Shown: positions 8,860 to 17,579 of the stretch, in pieces | How positions within the stretch are numbered: the first letter of the stretch is position 1 | Layout of the letters: every line of letters begins with the position of its first letter | Assembly (NCBI GenBank): GCA_019695035.1 | Contig: JAIBAU010000002.1 | Span: 124,001-188,000, forward strand | DNA from: Caulobacteraceae bacterium | Lineage (GTDB): Bacteria; Pseudomonadota; Alphaproteobacteria; Caulobacterales; Caulobacteraceae | Reading direction: 5' to 3' | Length of the DNA stretch: 64,000 nt | The notes under the pieces: generated by a model | What the model saw: the letters and a program-made list of their open reading frames with translations, nothing else | What the model was told of the DNA's origin: nothing | The model's database searches: none | Made by a program: the position numbers and the translations under genes

Positions 8860-9396
8860 TTACCGATTTTGCAATGCAGCAGGAGCGGCGTCCCGCCCGA
8901 ACGGAGCCTCTCGCGCCAGGGCCCGGGCGGTTCGCCGCAGGACCGGATGCCGCCAGTCGGGAAGGACCTCGGCAAGGGGGCCCATGACAAACAGCCGATC
9001 GGCTGCTCGCGGGTGCGGAATCGTCAGGCCCTCCGCCTCGCATTGCTCGCGCCCATAGGCGATCAGGTCCAGGTCCAGCGTCCGTGACGCATTGGACTCG
9101 GCCCGCCGCCGCCCAAAATCGCTCTCGATCGACCGAAGGACCCCCAACAGCTCGCGCGAATCCAGGCTCGTCTCGACAAGGACGACGCCGTTGCGATACT
9201 CGGGACCGGCCGGGTCGGGCCAGGCGTCGGACCGCCACCAGGAGGACCGGGCGGCTATCCGGACGCCCCGGCGCTCCATGGCTTCCAGGGCGGCCTCCAG
9301 GAGGGCCTCCGACGTGGGGAACGCGCCCGGCATATTGGACCCAAGCGCGACGATTATCGCGTTATCCGAATCTGTTACGGCCGATATTTCAGACAG
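8860..9396 (-). CDS. folK: 2-amino-4-hydroxy-6-hydroxymethyldihydropteridine pyrophosphokinase (start uncertain)
   Basis: HPPK of folate synthesis: transfers pyrophosphate from ATP to the pterin. Recognisable parts are IIVALGSNMPG (first strand), YRNGVVLVET, RTLDLDLIAYG and IPHPRAADRLFVMGPLAE. The 5' end is odd. From the conserved first strand back past the divergent NYN start there is no in-frame ATG, GTG or TTG. The only internal ATG (9333) would delete the first strand. I placed the start provisionally at a CTG (9396) with a GGGGTG-like ribosome site just upstream; an ATA at 9387 is another possibility. A sequencing error is a third option. Product is firm, start is not. Confidence 0.85.
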   Translation of the reverse strand: MSEISAVTDSDNAIIVALGSNMPGAFPTSEALLEAALEAMERRGVRIAARSSWWRSDAWPDPAGPEYRNGVVLVETSLDSRELLGVLRSIESDFGRRRAESNASRTLDLDLIAYGREQCEAEGLTIPHPRAADRLFVMGPLAEVLPDWRHPVLRRTARALAREAPFGRDAAPAALQNR

Positions 9397-9408
9397 GACA
9401 TCACCCCA

Positions 9409-10020
9409 GTGAGTTTCTACCCGACCGACCGCATCGCCCTCTTCATCGACGGGGCCAACCTCTACTCCGCCGCCAGGGCGCTGGATTTCGACATCGACTA
9501 CAAGAAGCTGCTGGAGGAGTTCCGCCAGCGGGGCGTGCTGATCCGCGCCTATTACTACACCGCCATCGTCGAGGGCGGGGACGACTATTCGCCCATCCGG
9601 CCGCTGGTCGACTGGCTCGACTACAACGGCTTCACCCTGGTGACCAAACCAGCGCGCGAATTCACGGATCGCGAGGGGCGCAAGCGCTGGCGTGGCGACA
9701 TGGACATGGAGATCGCCGTCGACATGATGGAGATGGCGGCCGGCGGCGCGGACCACCTGGTCCTGTTCTCGGGCGACGGCGATTTCCGCGCCCTGGTGGA
9801 GGCGGTGCAGCGCAAGGGTGTGCGCGTGACGGTCGTGTCGACCGTAAAATCCCAGCCGCCCATGGCGTCGGATGACCTGCGCCGCCAGTGCGACGCCTTC
9901 GTGGACCTCGCGGACCTCTCGGGGATCATCGGGCGCCCGCGCAAACCCGCCCACAATCCGCGTTTCCTCCAGAACGACGCGCGCACCCCCGCCGAAGCCG
10001 AGGCGGACGACGAGCTGTGA
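9409..10020 (+). CDS. NYN-domain (LabA/DUF88-like) PIN-fold protein
   Basis: 203 aa, GTG start at 9409 with AGGA about 11 nt upstream. The NYN fold is a PIN-like metal-dependent RNase domain. Its conserved acidic residues are all visible: FIDGANLY near the N-terminus, GDMDMEIAVDMME in the middle and FSGDGDF after it. The protein ends with an Ala/Glu/Asp-rich tail. The stop overlaps the GTG start of the uracil-DNA glycosylase (GTGA), so the two are translationally coupled. Nuclease activity is inferred from family; the target RNA is unknown. Its 5' end is divergent with folK. Confidence 0.9.
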   Translation: MSFYPTDRIALFIDGANLYSAARALDFDIDYKKLLEEFRQRGVLIRAYYYTAIVEGGDDYSPIRPLVDWLDYNGFTLVTKPAREFTDREGRKRWRGDMDMEIAVDMMEMAAGGADHLVLFSGDGDFRALVEAVQRKGVRVTVVSTVKSQPPMASDDLRRQCDAFVDLADLSGIIGRPRKPAHNPRFLQNDARTPAEAEADDEL

Positions 10021-10670
10021 GCGCTTCTCCCTCCGTCGCCGCCGCGCCTGAAGCCCCTCGCGACTGTCCGCTTTGCCCGCGGCTCGTCCTGTACCGGCAG
10101 GCCAACGCCCAGGCCAATCCGGACTGGTTCAACGGTGCGGTGCCGTCGTTCGGCGATCCACAGGCGCGACTGCTTGTCGTGGGTCTCGCACCGGGCCGGA
10201 CCGGCGCGAACCGAACGGGCCGGCCGTTCACCGGAGACGGAGCGGGGGTGATCCTCTACGAGACCCTGGTGAAGACCGGATTTGCGGCCGGCCGCTACGA
10301 GGCGCGGCCCGACGACGGGATCCGCCTGGTCGACTGCATGATCACCAACGCCGTGCGCTGCGCTCCGCCCGGAAACAAGCCGGAGAGCAGCGAGGAACGC
10401 CACTGCCGCCCGTTCCTGGCGGCCCGGATCGCCGCCCTGCCGCGGCTGAAAGTGATCGTGACCCTGGGCGACGTCAGCCGACGCAACGTGCTGAAGGCCC
10501 TCGGCCTGAAGGCCTCGGCCGGCATCCCGGGCCACGGGACCGAGTTCGCGGCCGGGCCGTACGCCGTGCTGAACAGCTACCACTGCTCGCGCCTGAACAC
10601 GAACACCGGACGCCTGACGCCGCAGATGTTCGAGGCTGTATTCAATCGGGCGCGAGCTCTGCTGGACTGA
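10017..10670 (+). CDS. Family 5 uracil-DNA glycosylase (UdgB type)
   Basis: 217 aa from a GTG at 10017 overlapping the NYN stop. Removes uracil and related deaminated bases from DNA. An iron-sulfur site is suggested by the N-terminal CPLCPRL pair plus CAPPGNKP and the Cys in EERHCRPF. Motif A reads VGLAPGRTGANRTGRPFTGD, the Asn/Asp-poor version characteristic of the UdgB (family 5) group rather than family 4. The C-terminal motif reads YHCSRLNTNTGRLTP, with Cys where Pro is usual in YHPS. The neighbour NYN nuclease is co-translated, but a joint function is only inference. Confidence 0.9.
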   Translation: MSASPSVAAAPEAPRDCPLCPRLVLYRQANAQANPDWFNGAVPSFGDPQARLLVVGLAPGRTGANRTGRPFTGDGAGVILYETLVKTGFAAGRYEARPDDGIRLVDCMITNAVRCAPPGNKPESSEERHCRPFLAARIAALPRLKVIVTLGDVSRRNVLKALGLKASAGIPGHGTEFAAGPYAVLNSYHCSRLNTNTGRLTPQMFEAVFNRARALLD

Positions 10671-10675
10671 AGCCG

Positions 10676-11134
10676 TCAGCCCTTCTCCCGCATCAGCCGC
10701 GCCTTGTCCCGCTGCCAGTCGCGTTCGGCCGTCGCCTCGCGTTTGTCGTGGACCTTCTTGCCCTTGGCCAGGGCCAGCTCCAGCTTGGCCAATCCCTTGT
10801 CGCTCCAGTAGAGCTTGGTCGGGATGATGGTGCGGCCTTCGCGCTGAACCGCCCCGATCAGCTTGTCCAGCTCCTTGCGGTGCAAGAGCAGTTTCCGGGC
10901 CCGGCGGGGCTCGTGATTGAAGCGATTGGAGTGGCTGTAGGGCGGAATGTCGGCGTTCACGAGCTCGATGTCGCGGCCGTTCACCGCGGCATAGCTCTCG
11001 GCGATGTTGGCCTTGCCGGTGCGCAGGCTCTTCACCTCGGTCCCGGTCAGGGCGAGGCCCGCCTCGAAGGTCTCTTCAAGGAAGTAGTCGAACCGCGCCC
11101 GGCGGTTCTCGGCGATCAGCTTGCGGTCGGCCAT
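10676..11134 (-). CDS. smpB: SsrA-binding protein SmpB
   Basis: 152 aa from the ATG at 11134. Binds tmRNA and delivers it to stalled ribosomes for trans-translation. Family markers: [50 protein letters not shown] and the basic C-terminal tail [20 protein letters not shown]. The ATG shares one base with the dapA stop (TGATG), so the two genes are coupled. The reading frame continues upstream within dapA, but the ATG is the family start. The dapA-smpB order is common in alphaproteobacteria. Confidence 0.96.
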   Translation of the reverse strand: MADRKLIAENRRARFDYFLEETFEAGLALTGTEVKSLRTGKANIAESYAAVNGRDIELVNADIPPYSHSNRFNHEPRRARKLLLHRKELDKLIGAVQREGRTIIPTKLYWSDKGLAKLELALAKGKKVHDKREATAERDWQRDKARLMREKG

Positions 11135-12018
11135 CAGGCCACTCCCGCCTCCGCAAGCGCAGCGTCGATCTTCGGCTTGGCGGAGTCCGCGCACGGCCCC
11201 AGCGGCAGCCGCACCTCGTCGGTGCACAGTCCCAGTCGCGCCAGCGCGTACTTGGTCGGCGCCGGCGAATTGTCCAGGAACAGCGCCTTGTCCAGCGCCA
11301 CCAGCCGGTCCTGCCACTGGCCGGCCGTCTCGTACGCGCCTTGGGCCGCCGCCTCGTAGCGGGCCACACAGGCCTCCGGCGCGACGTTGGAGGTGACAGA
11401 GATCACCCCATGGCCTCCATGCGCCATGTAGCCCAGCAGGGTCGGATCGTCTCCGGAGATCAAGCAGAAGCTCTCCGGCACGCCGCGGCGCATCAGGCTG
11501 ATGCGGACCATGTCGCCTGTCGCGTCCTTGATGCCCACGATGTTGGGCAGCTTGGCCAGGCGTTCGACGGTTTCGTTGGCCAGGTCGATGCCGGTGCGGC
11601 CGGGGACGTTGTAGAGCAGGACCGGCAGCTCGACGGCGTCGTTGATCGCCTTGTAGTGAAGGAAAAGTCCCTCCTGGCTGGGCCGGTTGTAGTAGGGCGT
11701 GACCACCAGGGCGGCGTCGGCGCCCACGGTCTTGGCGTGGCGCACCAGTTCGATGACCTTGCTCGTGTCGTTGCCGCCGGCGCCGGCGATGACGGGGATG
11801 CGGCCGGCGCAGACCTCGACCGTCAGTTCAACGATGCGCTTGTGTTCCTCAACCGAGACGGTGGGGCTTTCCCCGGTGGTGCCGACCGGAACCACACCGT
11901 GCACCCCGCCGGCGATCTGCCGCTCGAGCAAGGCGCGGTACGCGGCCTCGTCGAGCTTGCCGTCCCGGAAAGGGGTGACGAGCGCGGTGATCACACCCTT
12001 GAAGAGGGGCCGTGTCAT
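11134..12018 (-). CDS. dapA: 4-hydroxy-tetrahydrodipicolinate synthase
   Basis: 294 aa from the ATG at 12018 ([17 protein letters not shown]). An in-frame upstream start would add 15 residues not found in the family. Condenses pyruvate with aspartate semialdehyde in the lysine/diaminopimelate pathway. The Schiff-base lysine is in GIKDATGD (Lys164). The catalytic tyrosine is in [10 protein letters not shown] (Tyr136), and GTTGESPT is the substrate-binding loop. Its stop overlaps the smpB start. Confidence 0.96.
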   Translation of the reverse strand: MTRPLFKGVITALVTPFRDGKLDEAAYRALLERQIAGGVHGVVPVGTTGESPTVSVEEHKRIVELTVEVCAGRIPVIAGAGGNDTSKVIELVRHAKTVGADAALVVTPYYNRPSQEGLFLHYKAINDAVELPVLLYNVPGRTGIDLANETVERLAKLPNIVGIKDATGDMVRISLMRRGVPESFCLISGDDPTLLGYMAHGGHGVISVTSNVAPEACVARYEAAAQGAYETAGQWQDRLVALDKALFLDNSPAPTKYALARLGLCTDEVRLPLGPCADSAKPKIDAALAEAGVA

Positions 12019-12147
12019 GAAACTTGCAACCTTGGGCTGGCGGCGCCGCCATTGAGCGGCCAAACTGTAGGGCGAACCTAGGGTCGACGAGGTTCAGCCG
12101 CAACGGTTCGCTGTGGTGTTCGCGTGGTGAATGAGGGAGCGTCCGGT

Positions 12148-14214
12148 TTGAAGGCATACGGCAAGGTACTCACGGCGTTGCTCATAGCAGGCGCGGCCGC
12201 CCCGGTTACCGCCCAGACCACGCCGTCTGCGCCCGGATACGCCCAGCCGATGGGCTACCAGCGCTCGTCCCTTTCCACGTCTGATTCCAATCTATTGCGG
12301 GCCGCGCTGCAGGCCGCGCGCAGTTCGGACGCAACCCAGGTCGCCGCCCTTCGCAACCAGATGAGCGATCCCGTCGCCCGCGATCTCGCCGAATGGGCGC
12401 TGGTCGACGTGATGGGCGAGCGCCTCGGCTACTTCGAGCTGGACGGCGCCCGCCGCGACCTGTCGGGCTGGCCGCGCGGGGATTCCCGCCAGGCCGCCGC
12501 CGAACGCGCCCTTGCCAATTCGGCACAGCCGCAGGATCCGCAGCGCATCCTCGACTGGTTCGACACGGCGCCGCCTCAGACGGCCGAAGGGGCGATCACC
12601 CTTGCCTCGGCGCTGCAGGCGAAGGGCCAGACGGACCAGGCTAAGGCCCTCATCAAGGATTGGTGGCGCAACCGCCTGTTCGACCTGCCGGTGCAGGAGC
12701 GCATGCTGGCCCGCTACGGGTCCTGGCTGGACCAGAACGACCACATCCGCCGGCTGGACACCCTTCTGCTCGGCCCCCAGGGGCCCGCCGCCTCGGCGAT
12801 GCTAAGCCTGGTTCCGGCGGAATACGGTCCGCTGGCCGAGGCGCGCAGGGCCCTGCGACAGGATCGGGCCGACTCCACGGCCCGCTTCAACGCCGTTTCG
12901 GGCAACCTGGCGTCGGACCCCGGCCTGGCCTTCGAGCGCGCGCGCTACCTTCGCAAGCACGGGATGGACAGCGTGGGCATGCCGCTCGTCTCGCGTTTCC
13001 CGTCCGCGCCGATCGACCAGGAGAGCCTCGATCGCATCTGGAACGAGCGGAAGTTCTACTTCAACGCCGCTGTCCGGGCGCGCAACTGGTCCGCCGCCTA
13101 CGCCGCCATGACGAACCACGGCTTTCCGCGGGGGGAGCCCAAGGTCGAGGCCGAGTTCTTCGCCGGCTGGATCGCCCTTACCCGCATGCGCAATCCGGCG
13201 CAGGCCGACCGGCACTTCGCCGAACTCCAGGCCTCCAGCTCGACCCCCATCACCCAGGGACGAGCCGCCTACTGGCGCGGCCGCGCCGCGGAGGCGCGCG
13301 GCGACGCCGCCGCAGCCCAGCAGTTCTATCAGCAGGGCGCCCGCTACATCACGGCCTTCTATGGTCAGCTCGCCGCCGAAAAGGCTGGGGTGCGAACCAT
13401 CTCCTTGCCGCGGGACCCCGTCCCCTCCAGCGCCGACCGCGAGCGTTTCGAGGGCCGGGATCTGGTCCGCGCTGCGCGCATGCTGGCGGAGATCGGCGAA
13501 CGGGACCTCTTCAAGTCGTTCGTGCTCACCCTCGACGACAACCTGCCCAACGCCGAGGAATACGCGCTGCTGGTTGATCTGGCTCGCTACTATGGCGACC
13601 AGGACCTCTCCATGAAGGTCGCCCGTACGGCCGCCCAGCGGGGCTTCATCCTGGCGGAGCGTGGCTATCCCGTGGTCACCTTCCCGGCCGAGCCCGGCGC
13701 GGCCGAGACGGCTTTCGCCCTGTCGATCGCCCGCCAGGAATCGAACTTCTGGCCCAACGCCCGCTCAGGCGCCAATGCGCGCGGCATGATGCAGCTGATC
13801 CCGCCCACCGCGCGGGTTGTGGCCCGGCAGATCGGCGTCCCCTACGACGAGGGCAGCCTCTACGACGCCAGCTACAACATGCGGCTGGGCAGCTATCACC
13901 TGGGCGACCTGATCCGCACCTTCAACGGCAGCTACGTGATGGCCGCGGCCGGCTACAACGCCGGACCCGGACGCCCGCCCCAGTGGGCGTCCGAGTGCGG
14001 CGATCCGCGGGGCGGGGCGACCGATCCGCTGGATTTCGTGGAGTGCATCCCCTTCAGCGAGACCCGCAACTACGTGATGCGCACCCTGGAGACGACCCAG
14101 ATCTACCGGGCCCGCCTGAACGGCGGCACTGCGCCCCTGCAGTTGGCCAGCGATCTGAAGCGCGGGTCGTACAGCTACACCGTCTCGCCGACCGCGGGCC
14201 AACCGTCGAACTAG
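12148..14214 (+). CDS. Soluble lytic murein transglycosylase (Slt70-like)
   Basis: 688 aa from a TTG at 12148, chosen because GAGGGAG lies about 10 nt upstream and the start gives a compact signal peptide (KAYGKVLTALLIAGAAAPVTA). A GTG at 12124 is the alternative. A long helical superhelix of repeats (residues about 50-520) precedes the catalytic SLT domain. There IARQESNFWPNARSGANARG carries the catalytic Glu, followed by GMMQLIPPTA and MAAAGYNAGPGRP. It cleaves glycan strands to anhydromuramoyl products in the periplasm. Divergent from dapA. Its TAG stop shares CTAG with the stop of the ABC ATPase opposite. Confidence 0.9.
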   Translation: MKAYGKVLTALLIAGAAAPVTAQTTPSAPGYAQPMGYQRSSLSTSDSNLLRAALQAARSSDATQVAALRNQMSDPVARDLAEWALVDVMGERLGYFELDGARRDLSGWPRGDSRQAAAERALANSAQPQDPQRILDWFDTAPPQTAEGAITLASALQAKGQTDQAKALIKDWWRNRLFDLPVQERMLARYGSWLDQNDHIRRLDTLLLGPQGPAASAMLSLVPAEYGPLAEARRALRQDRADSTARFNAVSGNLASDPGLAFERARYLRKHGMDSVGMPLVSRFPSAPIDQESLDRIWNERKFYFNAAVRARNWSAAYAAMTNHGFPRGEPKVEAEFFAGWIALTRMRNPAQADRHFAELQASSSTPITQGRAAYWRGRAAEARGDAAAAQQFYQQGARYITAFYGQLAAEKAGVRTISLPRDPVPSSADRERFEGRDLVRAARMLAEIGERDLFKSFVLTLDDNLPNAEEYALLVDLARYYGDQDLSMKVARTAAQRGFILAERGYPVVTFPAEPGAAETAFALSIARQESNFWPNARSGANARGMMQLIPPTARVVARQIGVPYDEGSLYDASYNMRLGSYHLGDLIRTFNGSYVMAAAGYNAGPGRPPQWASECGDPRGGATDPLDFVECIPFSETRNYVMRTLETTQIYRARLNGGTAPLQLASDLKRGSYSYTVSPTAGQPSN

Positions 14215-14966
14215 CGCAGGCGGCGCGCCGACAGGACCGGACCAAAGGGGGTCTGGCTCCAGCCGCCGTCCAGCCCGAACACCTCGGCGAGCACTCGCGG
14301 GTCCAGCGCCTCGAACGGCGGTCCGTCGGACGCCAGTCGGCCGCGCTGCAGCACCAGCACGCGCTCGGCGTAGCGCCCCGCAAGGGACAGGTCATGCAGG
14401 GTCGTGACAACCGTCGCTCCCGCTTCGGCGCGTGCCCGGAGGTGGTCGAGGACCAGCAACTGGGCGTCAGGGTCGAGGCCCGCCACCGGTTCGTCGAGCA
14501 AGAGCGTCGGCGCCCCGGATACGATCAGTCGCGCCAGCAGGACGCGGGCGCGCTCCCCGCCGGACATCTCGAAGACGCCACGATCGGCGAACGTGGCCAG
14601 GCCGACCTGGTCCAGGGCCGTCCGGGCCCGAGCTTCGGCTTCAGAGGGGGAGACGTTCAGCGCGCCGAGCGCCACCACGCTCAACGCCGGAACGCCCCAG
14701 ACCACTCGCCGCTCCTGCGGCAGGTAGGCTGCACGGCTGGCGCGAGCCTGCGGGGCAAGCGAGGACGGATCGGCGCCGTCCAGGCGGGCTTGGCCGGATG
14801 TCGGCCGCACCAGTCCCAATGCCGCCCGGAGCAAGGTGGTCTTGCCGGCGCCGTTGGGGCCGCAGATCGCCGTGAAGCCGCCCCGGGCGATGGCGGCGCT
14901 GACGCCGTCGAGCGCGCGGCGACCGCCCAGATCGACGATCAGGTCCTCGAACGCCAGGGCGGTCAT
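14211..14966 (-). CDS. ABC transporter ATPase, iron-chelate/cobalamin type
   Basis: 251 aa from the ATG at 14966. Energises the FecCD-type permease encoded upstream. Walker A is CGPNGAGKTTLL (about residues 35-46), the signature is MSGGERAR, Walker B is TLLLDEPVAGLD and the switch His is in TTLHDLSLAGR. The start overlaps the permease stop (ATGA). Substrate cannot be told apart between cobalamin, heme and ferric siderophore from the ATPase alone. Last gene of the TetR-binding protein-permease-ATPase operon. A longer in-frame reading upstream is permease sequence in another frame. Confidence 0.93.
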   Translation of the reverse strand: MTALAFEDLIVDLGGRRALDGVSAAIARGGFTAICGPNGAGKTTLLRAALGLVRPTSGQARLDGADPSSLAPQARASRAAYLPQERRVVWGVPALSVVALGALNVSPSEAEARARTALDQVGLATFADRGVFEMSGGERARVLLARLIVSGAPTLLLDEPVAGLDPDAQLLVLDHLRARAEAGATVVTTLHDLSLAGRYAERVLVLQRGRLASDGPPFEALDPRVLAEVFGLDGGWSQTPFGPVLSARRLR

Positions 14967-15949
14967 GTCCGCCAGCTCCGCGCCGCGCGCCACGCGATCA
15001 ATCCGAACAGCGGGGCTCCGATCAGGGCCGTGATGACCCCCAGCTTCACCTCGACGTCGGTGGGCAGGAGGCGCGCGATCAGGTCCGCCCCGACCAGCAT
15101 GAGCGCCCCCGCCAGCGTCGACGGAGCCAGCAGTCGGGCCGGATCCTCGCGCACGGCGGCGCGGACGAGGTGCGGCGCGGCCAGGCCGACGAAGCCGACC
15201 ACCCCCGCGATCGCCACCGCCGCTCCCGAGGCGATCGCCGCGGCCAGCACCGCGCCGATCTTCAGCGACCGGATCGGCAGGCCCAGGGTCACGGCCGTCT
15301 CCTCCCCAAGCGTCAGGGCCAGCAGACCGCGCCTCGACCAGAGGCCTACGGCGGTTGCAACCGTCAGGCCCACGACGCCCCACAGCACGTCCGACCAGGC
15401 GCGGTTCTCCACCGAGCCGAGCATCCAGCCGAGCACCTCGGCGGTGGCGATCGGCGACGGCGAGAAGTTGAACACGAGGGCGGTCAGGGCTCCCGCGAAC
15501 GCCGACAGGGACACGCCGAACAGGATCAGCGCCTCGGGCTCCTGAAAGCGGGCGGAGAACAGCACCAGGGCTCCCGCGGCCAGACCAGCTCCGGCGAGAG
15601 CGGCCAGCTCGACCGCGCCGGGGGTCACTGCCAGCCCGGCCACGATGGCCACGGAGGCGCCCAGCGCGGCTGTGGCGGACACTCCCAGCACGCCCGGGTC
15701 AGCCAGCGGGTTCCTCAGGAGCCCCTGCAGCAGAGCACCGGACAGGCCGAGGCACGCGCCGACGACCGCGGCGGCCAGGACGCGGGGCGCGCGGATTTCC
15801 CAGAGGATCTGTCCGGCCGGCGACCCGGGGTCGCCAAGTCCCTGGAGGTACTGGGCGACCGCCAGGGGGACCTCGCCCAGCATGATCGCCGCGACGATGG
15901 CGGCCACGAGCCCTGCGGCCAGCCCGACGTTCAGTCCGGGGGTCTTCAT
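14963..15949 (-). CDS. FecCD/BtuC-type ABC transporter permease
   Basis: 328 aa from the ATG at 15949 that overlaps the stop of the binding-protein gene (ATGA). A polytopic membrane protein of the iron-siderophore/cobalamin family. The conserved RAPRVLAAAVVGACLGLSGALLQ and RNPLADPGVLGVS segments are present, along with GFVGLAAPHLVR, which is the ATPase-contact loop. Nine to ten hydrophobic helices are visible. Length is typical. It forms the channel for the solute delivered by the upstream periplasmic protein. Confidence 0.93.
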   Translation of the reverse strand: MKTPGLNVGLAAGLVAAIVAAIMLGEVPLAVAQYLQGLGDPGSPAGQILWEIRAPRVLAAAVVGACLGLSGALLQGLLRNPLADPGVLGVSATAALGASVAIVAGLAVTPGAVELAALAGAGLAAGALVLFSARFQEPEALILFGVSLSAFAGALTALVFNFSPSPIATAEVLGWMLGSVENRAWSDVLWGVVGLTVATAVGLWSRRGLLALTLGEETAVTLGLPIRSLKIGAVLAAAIASGAAVAIAGVVGFVGLAAPHLVRAAVREDPARLLAPSTLAGALMLVGADLIARLLPTDVEVKLGVITALIGAPLFGLIAWRAARSWRT

Positions 15950-16743
15950 CGCGGCGCCCGGTCCGCCAGACGACCGGCGGCCTCGGCCGCGAACCATGCA
16001 GGACAGCTCATGAGGGACCCCGGCAGGGCGGCGGCCGTGCGCCCCCGCATCATCCGGCTCAGGACCGCGCTGCGACCCGGGCCGCGGCGGTCGCTGCGCA
16101 CGGCTTCGTAGAACGCCTTCACGAACAGCGCCGGCGGAGCCAGCACGAGACGCTCCAGGCTTACGGGCGCGAAGCCGGGCTGCGCCAGGTTGCGCAGTCC
16201 CGCCGCCGACAACACGGCGTCCGTCAGGGTGCCGGCGCCGGCGGTGAAGCCGCTGGGCGTGACGTAGAGCGCCGGCGCGCCCCGCCAGGCGTGGCCCGCG
16301 GCCGCGAGCCGGGCGTCCATCGCTGCGATCAGCTTCTCGCCCCTGGGAGCTTGCCCCAGGCCGCGGCTGACGGACCGGACATTGGCGCGCACGCCGGCGA
16401 AGTCGGTGGCGTCCTCGATCTGCAGGATCCGGACGCCTCGGGCTCGCAGCGCGCGCAGCAGGCGTTCGTCGCCGCCCCAGTAACGCACCGCGACGGACGG
16501 CCGGACCGCCAGCACGGATTCGAGCGTGGGACGGCGCACCGGCAGTCCGCGCGCCTCCCGCCGCAGCCAGGCGTCGTCGTCATCCGCCCGCGGCGAAATC
16601 CCGGCGATCTGCTCCCGCGGTGCGAGCGCGATGACGTACTGGTCGGCGCACTGGTCGAGGGCGACGATGCGCGGCTGCGCCGAGGCCGAACCCGCCGCCA
16701 GCGTCAGCGCCGAGATGACAGAAACCGCGAACGCCCGCTTCAC
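15946..16743 (-). CDS. Periplasmic substrate-binding protein of the ABC uptake system
   Basis: 265 aa. GTG start at 16743 overlapping the TetR stop (GTGA). A signal peptide (KRAFAVSVISALTLAAGSASA) precedes a helical-backbone metal-receptor fold of the BtuF/FhuD type: RIVALDQCADQYVIALAP at the start of the first lobe, VLAVRPSVAVRY, then a long linking helix around RSVSRGLGQAPRGEKLIAAMDARL. It captures a metal chelate or corrinoid in the periplasm. I saw no cobalamin riboswitch upstream, so B12 is not favoured over a siderophore. Confidence 0.87.
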   Translation of the reverse strand: MKRAFAVSVISALTLAAGSASAQPRIVALDQCADQYVIALAPREQIAGISPRADDDDAWLRREARGLPVRRPTLESVLAVRPSVAVRYWGGDERLLRALRARGVRILQIEDATDFAGVRANVRSVSRGLGQAPRGEKLIAAMDARLAAAGHAWRGAPALYVTPSGFTAGAGTLTDAVLSAAGLRNLAQPGFAPVSLERLVLAPPALFVKAFYEAVRSDRRGPGRSAVLSRMMRGRTAAALPGSLMSCPAWFAAEAAGRLADRAPR

Positions 16744-17369
16744 AGGCGGGTCAGGCCCTCGAACAGGGTGTCGAGCATGGTGCGCACCAGAGTCTTCCGG
16801 GCGGCCCAGTCGAAATACGGCTTGGTGATGATGAGGGCGACGACGCCGTGCGAACCGGCCCAGAGGGTCTGCGAGGCGACCACCGGGTCGACCTTCAGCT
16901 GACCTTCCTCCGCCAGTTGCTCGACCACCGCCTGGAAGCGATCGAAGACGTCCTTGCCCAGGCGCTGGGCCACGATCTCCGCCGCGCCCGCTTCCTGCGG
17001 GCGGGTCATGAAGACGAGGCGGTAGGCGTTGGGGTTGTCGAACCCGAAGTTCATGTACGCCTCGAGGATCGCGCGCACCTTATCGCCGGCCGGGATGGGC
17101 CGCTCGATGATCGCCAGGTCCGTCTTCAGCAGCTTGTCGAAGGCGGACTCGCAGATCTCGTGCAGGATCTCGCTCTTGTCGCGGAAGTGCATGTAGAGCG
17201 CGGTCGACGACACGCCGACCTCGTCCGCGATTTTGCGGATCGTGGCGCCCTCGCAGCCGCATTCGACGAAGATCTTTTCGGCGGCGGCAAGGATTTCTCC
17301 CCGGCGCGCATGCCCTTCCCCCTTGGGCTTGCGGGCGGAGCGGACGGGCTTCAGCTCGGCGACGGACAA
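16740..17369 (-). CDS. TetR-family transcriptional regulator heading the ABC operon
   Basis: 209 aa from a TTG at 17369, preferred because a GGGGGG ribosome-site-like run lies just upstream. A GTG at 17429 in the same frame would add 20 residues. N-terminal helix-turn-helix: REILAAAEKIFVECGCEGATIRKIADEVGVSSTALYMHF, continuing to DKSEILHEIC. The C-terminal half has the FGFDNPNAYRLVF pattern of the WHG-type TetR group. It is translationally coupled to the ABC binding protein, so it probably controls the uptake operon and itself; ligand unknown. Confidence 0.88.
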   Translation of the reverse strand: MSVAELKPVRSARKPKGEGHARRGEILAAAEKIFVECGCEGATIRKIADEVGVSSTALYMHFRDKSEILHEICESAFDKLLKTDLAIIERPIPAGDKVRAILEAYMNFGFDNPNAYRLVFMTRPQEAGAAEIVAQRLGKDVFDRFQAVVEQLAEEGQLKVDPVVASQTLWAGSHGVVALIITKPYFDWAARKTLVRTMLDTLFEGLTRL

Positions 17370-17579
17370 GGATCCCCCCTTCGCGAGGCAGTTCGGCACA
17401 TTGCTACCGTGTGCGTGCTCGCGGGTCACGTGAAATGCAACCCCGTGCCTGCGTGCACGTTTCCGCCAACAGATCGAACCCAGCCGCGCCTTTCAGCAGG
17501 GGCGTAAAGCCGGTTCGGGCGATCGTCTCGGAAAAGCGGCCCCTCCCCCTCCGGGCCGCGCCACAGGGAGAAACCGAAG

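Noticed and set aside
17370..17579. Cobalamin riboswitch or Fur box ahead of the TetR-ABC operon
   Set aside because: No B12-box core or conserved helices and no clear Fur palindrome seen.
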